The notes: generated by a model not told the origin, from the sequence alone. A stretch of DNA of 64,000 bases from Cricetomys ansorgei (GCA_026225945.1 JAMJFZ010001868.1:7470001-7534000); one strand, 5' to 3'; positions 34,562-45,088 are shown, counted from the stretch's first letter. Program-made: numbers and translations.

Positions 34562-35939
34562 AAAGTATGTCATTGTCTTTTTATTAAAACCTCTAAAGAG
34601 TAACTATGATGGTTGTATTTTCCATCCATTCCTTTGATATTATGCATTCATTGTGACGGAGTCTCTCATCCTCTAATGTTCTTTCCTTAGACTTATTTAC
34701 AAATTACACTTCTCCAGTGAGCTGGCTTATTCAAGTGCTTTAAGGAATAATGTTATGTAATATCTCAACTATTCCTCTTCTTTATGACAGTAAAATCCTC
34801 ACTTGATTGGCCCCAGTACATTTGGATTTTGTCCATGAATTAAATTAAGCTGATTAAATCAAAATGTAAAAATGAATCATTAAGGTAGTTTCTGTGAGGC
34901 ACATGAAGAAAAAAAACAATAAGGAGAACTGTGCTGGATACAATTTTTAATTTTTAGAATCCAATCTTCCAGTACATAAGTAAAAGGCCATAATGGTCAT
35001 GTTTTTCAAAGAAATGCCATAATAAAATTTCCTTAGTACAATGGCTAATGGACTGGTAATTGTATACTTTCTTGAATATGCTGGTACTTATCGTTAATGT
35101 GATTGTACAAAATGAATAACATGCTTTATTTTATTGAAATTGGAATAGCAAATGAGCTAACGTTTAAAAACAAAAATACGGGTATTGCACTGATGGTGGG
35201 GGCACCTTGTTTTAAAAAAAAACAGAACTATTGAGAGTTTAAAGTGATTACTTTATAGAGAAGATAGATTACATTCTCTTCTAATTGTGTCTTGGTTGTC
35301 ACCAATCAAGAACACAGAGTCTCACCATGCTACACACAAGAGTATTCTGTCGGAATATACCTGAGTTTATAGAGAAATAAAATAGGCACTTTCCCTGGAT
35401 TCCTGGCCCTGTCTGCCTCACCACAGAACACATTCATCACTTGTGTTGTGTGGCTGTGAAGCCTTAGAGCATGGAGTTTTCTTCCTGATGTCATGTATAA
35501 ATGATGTATGCATAGATGATTTTCCCACTTCAGCAAACTCTAATATTTGCACCATCTTCTCTAGTGGCAGCTTCTTTCTCTTCACAAAAATACATTATGA
35601 TATAAGCATCTCAGATGGGCATTGTGTTTAAGGATAACCTTGAAACTTTATCAATATATACGAAAACACATTATAAATAATATGTACTATTTGTGGCAAA
35701 TTTTACAAGCAGTCATTTAGAATTAACTGGTCTATCCTGGCACTAGAGGAAAAGTAAGGCTAGACCATATCAAAGTCCTTAATCACTTCTCTGTTATAGA
35801 TTAGAAATAGACTTTGTCACTTGCAAGAAAATAGTGTTTCCTTTCACTCTCCTTTGCTCAAAGTAAAAAGGGAGCCACGTGGGAACATAGAGACAATGGC
35901 TTCTCTGTATTTTGGTATTTCAAAGGTAAGATAATGCTT
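34562..35939. other. non-coding sequence, no repeat recognised
   Basis: AT-rich non-coding DNA. No gene or confident repeat. Confidence 0.45.
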
Positions 35940-36075
35940 CAGAATCTGATCTGTGAGGTCAGACAAACACGATTTCCAGTTCTCAGTCTGCTGCAAGCAA
36001 TACTACAATCCTGAGCAAGTTGCAGAACCCTCTGAGCTTCAGCTTCTTCAACCATAAAACAAAACCAATAAAATG
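35940..36075 (+). mobile_element. MIR SINE
   Basis: GAGGTCAGACAAACACGATTT, CAATCCTGAGCAAGTTGCAG and CTCTGAGCTTCAGCTTCTTC followed by ACCATAAAAC match the MIR 3' half (GACCTTGGGCAAGTTACTTAACC, CTCTGAGCCTCAGTTTCCTC, TGTAAAATG). Confidence 0.7.
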
Positions 36076-36431
36076 AAGTTTGAATCGTCAGCCTATATTA
36101 GCTGATAACACCGAGTTTCCTTTCCCTAATAAATGCATTAGCCCTCTGAATAGAGGTTTCTGCAATACTACATTCCCAATGTTTTCATAAAAATTTGAGC
36201 TCTCATTTTTTTCCAAACATATACCATCTGAATAAATGATTAGACTTAGGGGATACAAAGTTACGCTATCACAACACTTAGAAATCATCCGGTATTTGCT
36301 ATCCTGCTCCTGAAAGAAGAAGGAATGAGGAAGCCAATCCTGGAGTGTGTGGTGATTGAGGTAGATCTTGAAGGTGAAGTAGAATGCATTTCTCAGAAAG
36401 GAGTACCATCATGACTTTCTGAGGCATGATG
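36076..36431. other. non-coding sequence, no repeat recognised
   Basis: No gene or repeat recognised. Confidence 0.45.
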
Positions 36432-36612
36432 CTGGGTCCCAAACTTAGATGTGCACAAAAATTACCAGAATGGCTTGTTAAAACAGAATGCTAGGCTTCA
36501 ACCTCAAAGTGGTCAATCAAGTAAATTTCAGGTGAAATATGAAGATTTTTCTCTCTAAGAGTTACAGTTAAGTTTGTTGCAATGGACCTGGGACCATATT
36601 CTGAGAACCCTT
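36432..36612 (+). mobile_element. MER5A hAT MITE
   Basis: GGGTCCCAAACTTAGATGTG, ATTACCAGAATGGCTTGTTA, AAACAGAATGCTAGGCTTC and CCATATTCTGAGAACCC match the MER5A consensus along its length (ordinary start CAGTGGTTCTCAAACTTTAG, end TTTGAGAACCACTG). At about 180 bp it is close to full length, though the terminal inverted repeats are decayed. Confidence 0.75.
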
Positions 36613-37124
36613 CAGAAATGGGTGATATGTCAAGGTACCACAGTGACTCGATTGTTTCTGAGGAAGTGATGCAATGAAAGCATGGAAAGGCACAGCGCAG
36701 CAAAGGAGGAGGGTACATGAGCCTGAAGAAACATGGACTCCTACTGATATACATGTTTCTACAAGAGCACAAAATTTAGTCTGAGGCCAAATTTAAAAAC
36801 AATTGGGCATGCCAGTGATAGGCAAAGCAGTGAGAAATCTGAAGTTCATTCATCTAGTTGGGAAGTTTGGCATAATAACTCAAGGAAGAGCTTGTGTGGG
36901 CCTGAGCTGAGTAAATGTAAACATAAGAGTAAAATGGAGATGACAGGATCCTGTGAAAGAGTAGAAGAAACCTTGTTTGAGCAGGCTGTTCAAGGACCCT
37001 CGGCCTGGAAGGAACAAGCTAAGATTTCACAGATCTAAGTATCTGCTAAAATGGTTTTGACTCATCCCATAGGTTTGCCCATTTGTACGTAAACAAGTCG
37101 CCTCTGTGTATATGGGAGAGGAGG
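36613..37124. other. non-coding sequence, no repeat recognised
   Basis: No gene or repeat recognised. Confidence 0.45.
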
Positions 37125-37275
37125 GAGAATAGTGATAGCTACTGCGCACTCAGGACCTGCTTTATAACAGAGATCATTTCACATATCCCTTATCTAGTGT
37201 TTTATGTCAGTCTCGTCAAGCTCTACAAAGCAAATATTGCAAGATCCTTGCTTCATACACAAGGGAGCCGTGGCT
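37125..37275 (+). mobile_element. possible MIR SINE
   Basis: GAATAGTGATAGCTACTGCG, CACTCAGGACCTGCTTTATA and TCATTTCACATATCCCTTAT resemble the MIR 5' part (ATAATAGCTAACATTTATTG, GCACTTACTATGTGCCAGG, CATTTAATCCTCACA). Confidence 0.5.
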
Positions 37276-37813
37276 TTCAGAGTAAATCACGTGTTGTTTC
37301 CGATAACTGCCGTTTCTCCTCCAGATCTGTTCTGCCTTTCCTTCCATTTGCCTCCTGCCCCAGGCAGAGGACTTATATGTTTATTTGGTTTTGATCATGT
37401 AGTGGCAGAAGACAAAAATAAAAAATAAAATAAAACAGGGATAGAGTGAGGACCATATTTGTTTTTCCACACTTCTCCCTGCTCATTGTTAAATACCAGC
37501 ATGTCTTTCAACAAAATAAAGCAGGTTTTCTGAAAATGACCCTGTCTACCCAACTTTCTCCTAGATTCAGAGACCAATTTTTCTTAACTACTTTTCTGGG
37601 TGGGAGCATCAGTGAGTCTTCAGATTTTGGGAAACAGACATCTTATATTGCTGAGAATTTCCTGACAAAACTACTGCCATTTTTATCCCAGTGCTTTGTA
37701 ATGCTCTCATGAGATTCTCTCACTTGGAACTCAGAGAGTCCTGCCCCTTTTCCACTGAAATCACAGGTGATATAATTGCTCAAGAAACACAGTTAAAAAA
37801 GCTACAAAGAAAA
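37276..37813. other. non-coding sequence, no repeat recognised
   Basis: No gene or repeat recognised. Open frames of 60-103 codons here overlap on both strands and have no signature. Confidence 0.45.
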
Positions 37814-37957
37814 ATGCTGGACAGTGGTAGTACATGCCTTTAATCCCAGCACTCAGGAGGCAGAGACAGGTGGATTTCTATGGATTCAAGACCACCCTGG
37901 TCTACAGAGTGAGTTCCAGAACAGCCAGAGTTACAACAGAGAAACCCTGTCTCAAAA
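37814..37957 (+). mobile_element. B1 SINE
   Basis: TGCTGGACAGTGGTAGTAC, CTTTAATCCCAGCACTCAGG, GATTCAAGACCACCCTGGTC, TACAGAGTGAGTTCCAGAAC and CAGAGTTACAACAGAGAAAC then CCTGTCTCAAAA. Full length, low divergence, with the window's shared AGAGTTACAACAGAG variant. Its tail has expanded into a GAAA array. Confidence 0.93.
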
Positions 37958-37968
37958 TAAAGAAAGAA

Positions 37969-38048
<80 letters not shown>

Positions 38049-38049
38049 A
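37958..38049 (+). repeat. (GAAA)n array, expanded B1 tail
   Basis: About 20 GAAA units with an early irregular part (TAAAGAAAGAAAAG), directly following the B1 CTCAAAA end. Homopurine after the first few bases. Confidence 0.95.
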
Positions 38050-39632
38050 TGAGATTTTCAGGTAAGTGGATAGATCTAGGGAAAAAGTCATCCTGAGTAA
38101 GGTAATTCAGACCCAAAAAGATAAGTATTGTGTGTTTTCTCTTAAATATGGATGTTAGTTTTTAAGCTTTCAATATGTGTGCTATAATCTGACTAACTGC
38201 AGAAGTTAGGTGGCTAGTAAGGGGCTAGAGTGGAGGAGAGGATCTCCTAAGAATGGTGGAATAGAATATAGTATTATAAACAGATAACAGGAAACTGGAA
38301 TAAGATGATTCTATAGGGAAGGGGCTGGCAGGGCAGAGTAAAGGAGGGAATAGGGGAGGGACAACTCACACTAAAGACCTTATGAAAAGCCATATGGTAA
38401 TCTACTACTGAAGAAATTTCCTAATACGTATATACATATATGTATATGAAGAAGTTTCTTAATACATACATATATGAAGGAAATTTAAACATGGAGTCAG
38501 CATATAATGGGTGAGAGAAGACCCCAATAGACATCTTATGCCACTAAGCAAAACTTCTAAGTTCAGGAACAGTTTACATCTTGTTGAGCCATTGGACAAT
38601 AGGGTCCCAGGTACACCCTAAAAACATCACAAGCTATTGCCAAGGCTATTTGTTGTTCTCCACACCTTGATGGTAAGAATCTGTTAATTAAGACAACTCT
38701 TATTTATGTCATCAAACACAGAGAAGTCGAGCTGTTGCCCAACTACAAGCTTCGCCCTTACTGACTAGCATTCATGCTCTGCATGCTATGGTAGAAGAAA
38801 GATAATCATTAATATCACTCCAATACAAACACCAAAATCTAAACCAGAGACCTACCTGCCTCCAAGATATACTGCTGCGATAGTGGCACAAATGTCATGG
38901 AAGTAACCAACTACCTTTCCATTAGATTCAAGGCCCAACACGAGATGGAACTGAGCCTGCCAAAGTGACTAAGAACCTAAGAATAGATGAGTCATGGTCC
39001 TGGAAGAAAACCAAAACCATTATTCTGCTAAAGGAACAGAACAAAAATGGACTCTTAATAATTCTCTGATACCCATAGATCAGTGCCACACTCAGCACTC
39101 ATCAGAGAAGTTTCTTCTTGCAGCAGACAATAACACAGAGATCCACATCTCAACACTATGCACAGACTGAGAGACTTTGGAGCAGCTGACTTCATCAAAC
39201 CCTCAAGGCTCAGGTATCTGTGCAGAAGAGAAGGCACAAGGATTGAAAGACAAGCAGTGGTGGATGATTCCAAAGTAACTGTGACTTCCAGACTCAGCAG
39301 GACTCATACACTTATGCAGTCATGAAGACTGCGGCAGCATGCAAAGGGCCTGCAGAAGTCCTAGGAAAATAGAATCCTAGCACTGAGATGGGGAAATGGA
39401 AACAGGATTCCACGTTTTTGTTTCTATTCTTTCTTTTTGCTTTGGCATTTTTTGTCCTGCTGGTTCTTTGTTTGATTTGATTTTTGTTTTTGTTTGTTTT
39501 TCTTGTGTTTTGAGAGAGAGAGAGAAAACATGAAGTTGGGTAGATAGGGTGGTGGGGAGGATCTGGGCAGAGTTGGGGGATAGAGAAAAACTTGGTCAAA
39601 ATATATTATATAAAAATATTTTAATAAAAAGA
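38050..39632 (+). mobile_element. rodent L1 3' end, about 1.6 kb
   Basis: Starts at GAGATTTTCAGGTAAGTGG, which is L1 ORF2 end/3' region, and runs through GTAATTCAGACCCAAAAAG, TGCCAAGGCTATTTGTTG, ACTGAGCCTGCCAAAGTG, CGGCAGCATGCAAAGGGC and GTGGTGGGGAGGATCTGGG to AATATATTATATAAAAATA. No long frame survives. The 5' truncation abuts the GAAA tail of the B1, so either the B1 landed at the L1 edge or the L1 integrated into the tail. The longest L1 copy in the window. Confidence 0.75.
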
Positions 39633-40411
39633 GACAGAACAATTGCTTTTTGAAAAACATAGATGAGACAGGGACTTGAAGTCTCACAAGCAGACACACA
39701 TTGCCAGGCTCTCAAAGCCAACAGCATAGAGACTACAAGAAAAAGAAGAACAGGATGGTGAGTGTGTCTTCAGTTTGAAATAGAGTTTAGACAGTAGCAA
39801 AGAGTGACTAATTAAGCAGATTTCTACAAATCAAGAAAAGCTAAGAGTTGTAAAAATCATCAAGCAAAACTTCATTCTTTGGACCCTAGGAAAGTTCAAC
39901 CTAATGAAGGAAAAAGAGAAAACTCTGGACATGGTCCTCAACACCTTTTAAGTGATAGCAGCAGTTTGTTCAAAAGTTGGTAGGTTCTGTGGCTCCGTGA
40001 TTACAGAGACCACAAGAGGCAAGCTTTGGTTTCCTTAGTCTCCCATCTCACACTAGTGCTGCTCCTTCCATCAACAAGATGATCAATTAAAATTCTGGGT
40101 GAAAGAATAAGAGCGGATTGAGTGATGCTTCTGTGAGGTTTCTGAAGAGGCTTTTGAAACTTGAAACCTGGAGCACAGTGGGTATTTGTATTTCAATGGA
40201 TGAAATGGAGTGAGATGAAAAATGGTATCTCAAGAGTGCTGCCTTTCTATTCTAATATTTATACCCTCTTCCAGTAGAACTCATTTTCCTAGAATATATG
40301 GTACCATATCCTTAACTATAGAGTTACATGTATCTAAAGTTAAAGTTAACATACATGAAGCCATCAGGAAACAGACGGATGTTCAACTTTCCAAAACCAA
40401 TTAGAATTTTT
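39633..40411. other. non-coding sequence, no repeat recognised
   Basis: No gene or repeat recognised. The end (AATTAGAATTTTT at 40399-40411) is the left target duplication of the following L1. Confidence 0.45.
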
Positions 40412-40675
40412 TCATTTTCAAATTTAACTATGTTTTTGAGATTGTAATATAGTTACAACATTTTTCCCTTCCATTCCCTCCCTCCAAGCCTTTCCATATA
40501 CCTCTCCCTATTCGCCTTCAAGTTTGTGGCCACTTTTTTCACTAATTGTTATTGCATGTATATATGTATACATAGATATCCTTAAATATAACCTGGCCAA
40601 TTCATAAAATTGCATGAAATTACATATATATGTATATATATACATATATATGTAATTATATGCATGTATGCACGT
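40412..40675 (-). mobile_element. rodent L1 3' end, antisense, with target duplication
   Basis: Plus-strand GTTTTTGAGATTGTAATATAG, CCCTCCAAGCCTTTCCATAT, CTTCAAGTTTGTGGCCAC and CACTAATTGTTATTGCATG then a TATATGTATACATAG-rich part match the antisense L1 3' terminus. AATTAGAATTTTT flanks it at 40399-40411 and, on the right, twice (40676-40688 and 40697-40709), the second from a 21-bp tandem duplication. A 40-bp perfect palindrome lies near its right end. Confidence 0.8.
40618..40657. repeat. perfect 40-bp AT-rich palindrome
   Basis: The sequence from AATTACATATATATG to CATATATATGTAATT equals its own reverse complement over all 40 bases. It lies in the ATATAC array of the antisense L1. Confidence 0.95.
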
Positions 40676-40709
40676 AATTAGAATTTTTATGCATGTAATT
40701 AGAATTTTT
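40668..40709 (+). repeat. 21-bp tandem duplication at an L1 target site
   Basis: ATGCACGTAATTAGAATTTTT directly followed by ATGCATGTAATTAGAATTTTT, one difference. The duplication contains the L1 target duplication AATTAGAATTTTT. Confidence 0.9.
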
Positions 40710-40823
40710 AATCTGAATTCAGAGTAGGGTAGGCTCTCAGCTGGGATGCCAGTTTCATGTACTCCTAGAAATTTTCTATAAGATATGAGAAGCCACAGAT
40801 CTCTAGGTCGTCAAAATAAGCTT
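40710..40823. other. short unrecognised interval
   Basis: No element recognised between the L1 target duplication and the B3. Confidence 0.4.
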
Positions 40824-41033
40824 AAAGAGTTGGGTCGACAGATGAGAGCATTTACTATTATTGCAGAGGACACTGGTTCAATTTCCAGCACTCACAGGGC
40901 TGGAATACTATCATCCATGACTCCAGTTCCAGAGAGTTTAGCTCCCTCCTCCCACCTCCTTGGGCATTGGCGCACATGCAGGGCACTTACATGCATCGGG
41001 TAAAGCACTCACACACATAAAACAAAATAAACA
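40824..41033 (+). mobile_element. B3-type SINE, diverged
   Basis: GAGTTGGGTCGACAGATGAG, GCAGAGGACACTGGTTCAA, TTTCCAGCACTCACAGGGC, ATGACTCCAGTTCCAGAG and CACACACATAAAACAAAAT match the B3 order (GAGATGGCTCAG, GAGGACCCGGGTTC, CCCAGCACCCACATGG, ACTCCAGTTCCAGGGG, ACACATAAAATAAAAT). The A box is degenerate, the B box recognisable. Confidence 0.75.
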
Positions 41034-41139
41034 GGCCTTTAGAATCAAAAAACAGGTTTAGGTTATATCTTTACTATTACACATTGTTAAAAATAAATTT
41101 TATTACATAGATTTAGGGTACACTGATGACGCCAACTGT

Positions 41140-41401
41140 TGTACTGGCTAGTTTTTTGTTAGTTTGTTTGTTTGTTTTCTGTCAACTTGGCACAAACTAT
41201 AATCATTTGCTAAAAAATAATCCCAGTTGAGAAAATGCCTCCATAAGGCTGGCTTATAGGAAGTCTGTCAAGCATTTTCTTGACTGATAATTGATAGGAG
41301 AGGGCCCAGCTCACTGTGGGTGGTGCCACTCCTGCGCTGATGGTCCTGGGTGCCGTAAGAAAGCAGGCAGAACAAATCACAGACAGCAAGCCAATAAGCA
41401 G
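41140..41401 (+). mobile_element. rodent LTR-like repeat, left part (split by a solo LTR)
   Basis: Begins TGTACTGGCTAGTTTTTTG, has a GTTT-rich patch, then CTGTCAACTTGGCACAAAC, GAGAAAATGCCTCCATAAGG, CTCACTGTGGGTGGTGCC and AAGAAAGCAGGCAGAAC. It is the forward copy of the element found reversed at 16358-16735. It is interrupted after AAGCAG by a 327-bp solo LTR and resumes at 41735. Confidence 0.75.
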
Positions 41402-41728
41402 TGTTGGGGAAGTTTATCCTTATGTTTGAAATTTTTTTATGCACTGTAGGGTGAGGAGATGCCTAGGGTGATCTGTATTGTTTGCAGGTGTTGGATTTCT
41501 GTGGGGATGTTTAATTGCTAATGGTCTGCATGTGTTATCAGTAGAACACCTGAGGAGTTCTGAAAGAATAAAAACACCTGAGCTGAGAGGCTTGGGGTTG
41601 TACTGTTGATCGAGGACGGCGCTGGCCATGATAGTGGGTCCCTCTGCTGAGGTCTGGCAGGGCTTACACCTATGAAAATGCCTCCTTGTCTTCCTTGCTG
41701 AGCCACCGGGCAACTGCTTACTACTACA
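41402..41728 (+). mobile_element. solo LTR of an ERVK-like retrovirus, 327 bp
   Basis: Starts TGTTGGGGAAG, ends ACTACTACA (TG...CA) and is flanked by a perfect 6-bp duplication, AAGCAG, at 41396-41401 and 41729-41734. Six-base duplications are usual for class II (ERVK/IAP-like) elements. An AATAAA at 41568-41573 is the likely TATA-like/polyadenylation motif and sets the plus orientation. No internal retroviral sequence is present, so it is the product of LTR-LTR recombination. The family is not named; 327 bp fits an IAP-like LTR. Confidence 0.8.
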
Positions 41729-41734
41729 AAGCAG

Positions 41735-41906
41735 CACTCTTCCATGGCTTCTGCTTCAGTTACTGCTCTAGCTTCCTGCCTCAAGTTCCCTTCCTGACTT
41801 TGATTATAGACTGTGATATAGAAGTGTACATAAAATAAATCCCTTTTTTCCCCAAGTTCTTTGGTCATAATGTTCTACCACTTGATTAGAAACCCTAAGT
41901 AAGATA
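41735..41906 (+). mobile_element. rodent LTR-like repeat, right part
   Basis: Continues the element at 41140: CACTCTTCCATGGCTTCTGC, CTGCCTCAAGTTCCCTTCC, AAATAAATCCCTTTTTTCC, TTGGTCATAATGTTCTACC and ending AACCCTAAGTAAGATA. The joined text is contiguous with the consensus after removal of the solo LTR and one duplication copy. Confidence 0.75.
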
Positions 41907-42713
41907 GGAAATAATGTACTCATCATCTCACATAGTTTCCCAGTTACTTTTGCCTTTAATATCAAGAAAAGAAACTAGCATCTGCTTATGTTCTATGTGG
42001 TTTTATTTTTTTTATCATGCTGTGTATTGGATTTCCAGATTTATGTATCTTTTTTATCTGCTACATTTGAAATATAAATGTAGTATTTCCTTAATCCTGT
42101 TTTATTTCCACATTCCTCCAAAAGCTATGGATTTCTTGCTATAAAATTGCCATACGATGAGAACAAACATGGTGGCATGGCCTACTATGTAGAAAATAAT
42201 AAGTTAATAGTTATTACAAATCTCGTAGAAAATTTTTAAAGTGACAACGAATATGTAGACAATACGAATGAAGTTTTAAATTTTAGGGTTCAGTTTCTAG
42301 TCAATGCCCTATTCTACTGAATTATCATCTGCATGTTCCACCTATGTGTACAAAATAATATGAGGTTTCCACATAAGAACTGTGATAATTACATCCAATA
42401 CACGTGTGACCAAAAGGAATTCAATTTCTCTTCCTGGAAAGCATCTTGTTGCATTGGAAATGGATGAGACTCCAGTGCACTGTAAAATCTCGATCTGATC
42501 TCTTGCCTCTAAGCCCAGGGTTATTTTCACTCTAGTAAATTTCTATTCTAACAAGTTACACAAAAGCTATTAATAAAGTCTCTCAGTTTCCATACCCCTT
42601 ATTCAACATTCTGCCTGCTGCGTTAGAGATTTAACAAATAAGTCTATTCCAGTCACACCCGCTCGGTTGTTTCAAGACTGCAGCCTTGAAGGGGAATTTT
42701 ATTGCTGCCATGA

Positions 42714-42753
42714 GTGTGATCAATTCTAGTCCCCACGACTGAATTGATCACAC
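42714..42753. repeat. inverted repeat, 13-bp stem
   Basis: GTGTGATCAATTC at 42714-42726 pairs perfectly with GAATTGATCACAC at 42741-42753. The 14-nt gap contains AGT and ACT that can extend the stem around CCCCACG with one unpaired base. Confidence 0.9.
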
Positions 42754-43269
42754 AGAAATAGGCATCTATCTTCTAGACAGGCACATTTAACAACCCCAGA
42801 ATGTCTCTGTCTATTATTTTCACTTACAGACAAGTCTGCCTGCCCCTCGTGTGAACAGATTTCCCCAGTCCAGAGAAAATGCTGCACTTCTACCCTTACT
42901 GTTTGTGGGTGGTCCTCCCAGTTTACATCCGTTAACTTGGAAAATGAGGAGAGAAGGAAAAAAAAAAAACCAGTAATAATCATAAGCTAAGTCAACCCCG
43001 GTCTCTGAAGCAAGAAACAACTTTCCCCATAGTAAGATCCTTAAGGTGGGTTCATAGAGTTCATGTAGTGGTGTTCGTACAGACTGATACATCTGCATCT
43101 TCTAAATTTTCATCGACTGTGACTCAGACCTCTCAACCTTGTGAGGCATTTTTTTGGTTTTGTTTGTTTGTTTGTTTACTATGTTATCTAGCCTGCTCAG
43201 CATCCTACAGCGGTATTGGTATCAATTCATGAAAAGGAGCAAGGAAAGTTAACAAAAGGCTAAATAATT

Positions 43270-43299
43270 TGTCTTGGTACAATATCATGTACCAAGACA
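43270..43299. repeat. inverted repeat, 11-bp stem, 8-nt loop
   Basis: TGTCTTGGTAC at 43270-43280 and GTACCAAGACA at 43289-43299 are perfect reverse complements around AATATCAT. Confidence 0.9.
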
Positions 43300-43429
43300 C
43301 TGACAGAGAAAAACCTAGACCTGAAAGCTCATAGCAGCACTGGGCTTCCCTGACAACCAAGACCTCTTACTCCCTCTTCTGGTGAGAGACATAGCACATT
43401 TTTTTTCCCTGCATTTTGATTGTGCACAG

Positions 43430-43704
43430 TAAGTTGTTTCATTAAGACATTTCCATACATATAAAATGTATTTTCATCGCTCCCTTTATTGTTCTTTCTT
43501 CCTTCTCCTCTTTCTCCATTACCTTCCAGATTCCTAGTACTTCCCCTTTTATGTCAGTTACTTATGTTTTCCCCCTAACTTTACTGCTGGGATGCTATAT
43601 TAATTCTTTTGAGTCTAGCCTGTTTCACTTAACATGACTATCTTCAGTTGTGTTATTTTCCTATAATTGGAAGTTTCATCTTTTTATCAATGAGTTAGAA
43701 GTTC

Positions 43705-43757
<53 letters not shown>

Positions 43758-44100
43758 TATCCATTCTGTCAATGGACTCATTCCATACAATGTCTGTTGT
43801 GAATAGTGCTCGGATGATCCTATGTATTCAAGTACCTCTAGTAAACAGAATTTAATAATTTGAGTATGTAACTGGGAGCGGAATGCCTAGATCATATGAA
43901 AGTGCTATTTGTAGGTTTTGGAAGAACCTCTATACTGATTTTCAAAGTGGCTGCAGTCATTTACAACTGCAAGGATTTTTTTCCCCCACATCCAGACCAG
44001 TGTTTGTTACTGTTTGTTTTCTTAGTGCCACACTGAGTTGGATGTGGTATATTCTCAGTGTAGTTTGGATTTGCGTTTCCTTATGGGTAAGGAAATGAAA
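43430..44100 (-). mobile_element. ancient/rodent L1 fragment, antisense
   Basis: Plus-strand TAAGACATTTCCATACATAT, TGAGTCTAGCCTGTTTCACT, TTTATCCATTCTGTCAATGG, GTGAATAGTGCTCGGATGAT, CTAGATCATATGAAAGTGC, GAACCTCTATACTGATTTTC and AAAGTGGCTGCAGTCATTTAC follow the antisense L1 3' region in the usual order (TTTATCCATTCATCTGTTGATGG, GTGAATAGTGCTGCAATAAAC, GGATCATATGGTAG, GAACCTCCATACTG, ATAGTGGCTGTACC). Interrupted by a CA microsatellite. Confidence 0.75.
43708..43755 (+). repeat. (CA)n microsatellite inside L1
   Basis: About 23 perfect CA units, placed where L1 has the short ATATATACCACATT-type text next to TTTATCCATTC. Confidence 0.95.
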
Positions 44101-44214
44101 TCTATCTTTTCATGCATTTGATAAACTTTCATATTTCTCTAATACTCTCAACTTAGATGCCTTCCAACCCTCCAAAAATATTGAAATATGTTGCAAATCA
44201 TGAATAATGAAAAA

Positions 44215-44318
44215 GAATCCCAGCAATTGGAATGTGAGGACAGAAGAATCCGGAATCCAAGCCCAGCCTGAGCAACACAGAGAACAAGAACCACCCTGGA
44301 CTACAGGAGGCACTGTTT
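44215..44318 (+). mobile_element. B1/proto-B1-like SINE, diverged
   Basis: GAATCCCAGCAATTGGAATG, GAGGACAGAAGAATCCGGAA, CCAAGCCCAGCCTGAGCAAC and ACACAGAGAACAAGAACC resemble a 7SL-derived B1 (CCCAGCACTTGGGAGG ... AGGAGGATC ... GCCAGCCTGGGCTAC ... ACAGAGAAACC). Confidence 0.5.
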
Positions 44319-45088
44319 GAAAAATGTGGAGGATCTCATAAATAATTTTAACTGATAGGAGGAAAAGAGTTTCCAGGTTGAAAGAGTCCTATCATCTCCC
44401 AGGTTACAAACTTTAAAAAGCCGTTTCATACTGCAAAACAGAATGACAGCATCCTGGAGAAAGTGAGATTCTGAAGGGAAACAAATCTTACCCAAAGTAC
44501 AGGGGTGCAAAATGCCCCTGGCTTCTCAGCTGAACAAGGATCAAATTTCAGAAGGCAAATGATTGAACTCCATAACACTGTGCTGTAAGTCTCCTAACAA
44601 ATGTGAAAGATGATTAAAATATTGGCTGCCACTTGCATATTGTCTTAGAAAGTTGCTGTAGTATATGCTGGCCCCAGATGGGATAGTAAAGCGACTCCAC
44701 ATTTGTCTGCACCACTGGGCACTCACTTGTCAAAACCAGCTGAGGGTCTACACTAAAGAGAGCATGATGCTTAGAAAGATGAAAGCAAGCCCAGAAGCAA
44801 AGTGCAGAGCAATTCTAGTTTATTTTTCCTGAAGCACTAAACCAAGAGGTGGAAGGGGGAACAGGGGCTATTGTAATTTTCTTACAACTTAAAAAAAATC
44901 AGTTTATAATATTCATGTATTGTATTCTGATTTAAATATACTTTATTTGTACCAAAGAGCGAAGAGTCCTACTTTTTCAGTATTCGCTAAGATTTCCAAA
45001 TCTAAAGATAATCAGTCACTTATATAGTCATTGTTTTGTCTTATATTAAGTAGCTGACATTTCTAGAATGTCTGCCCCTCTTCATTCT
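44319..45088. other. non-coding sequence, no repeat recognised
   Basis: No gene or repeat recognised. Confidence 0.45.

Larger units (their letters stand above)
41907..43429. other. non-coding sequence with two strong hairpins
   Basis: No gene or repeat family recognised. Two inverted repeats stand out: 42714-42753 (13-bp stem, then a bulge and 3 more pairs around a 7-nt loop) and 43270-43299 (11-bp perfect stem, 8-nt loop). A GTTT-rich patch lies at 43151-43181. Confidence 0.45.
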
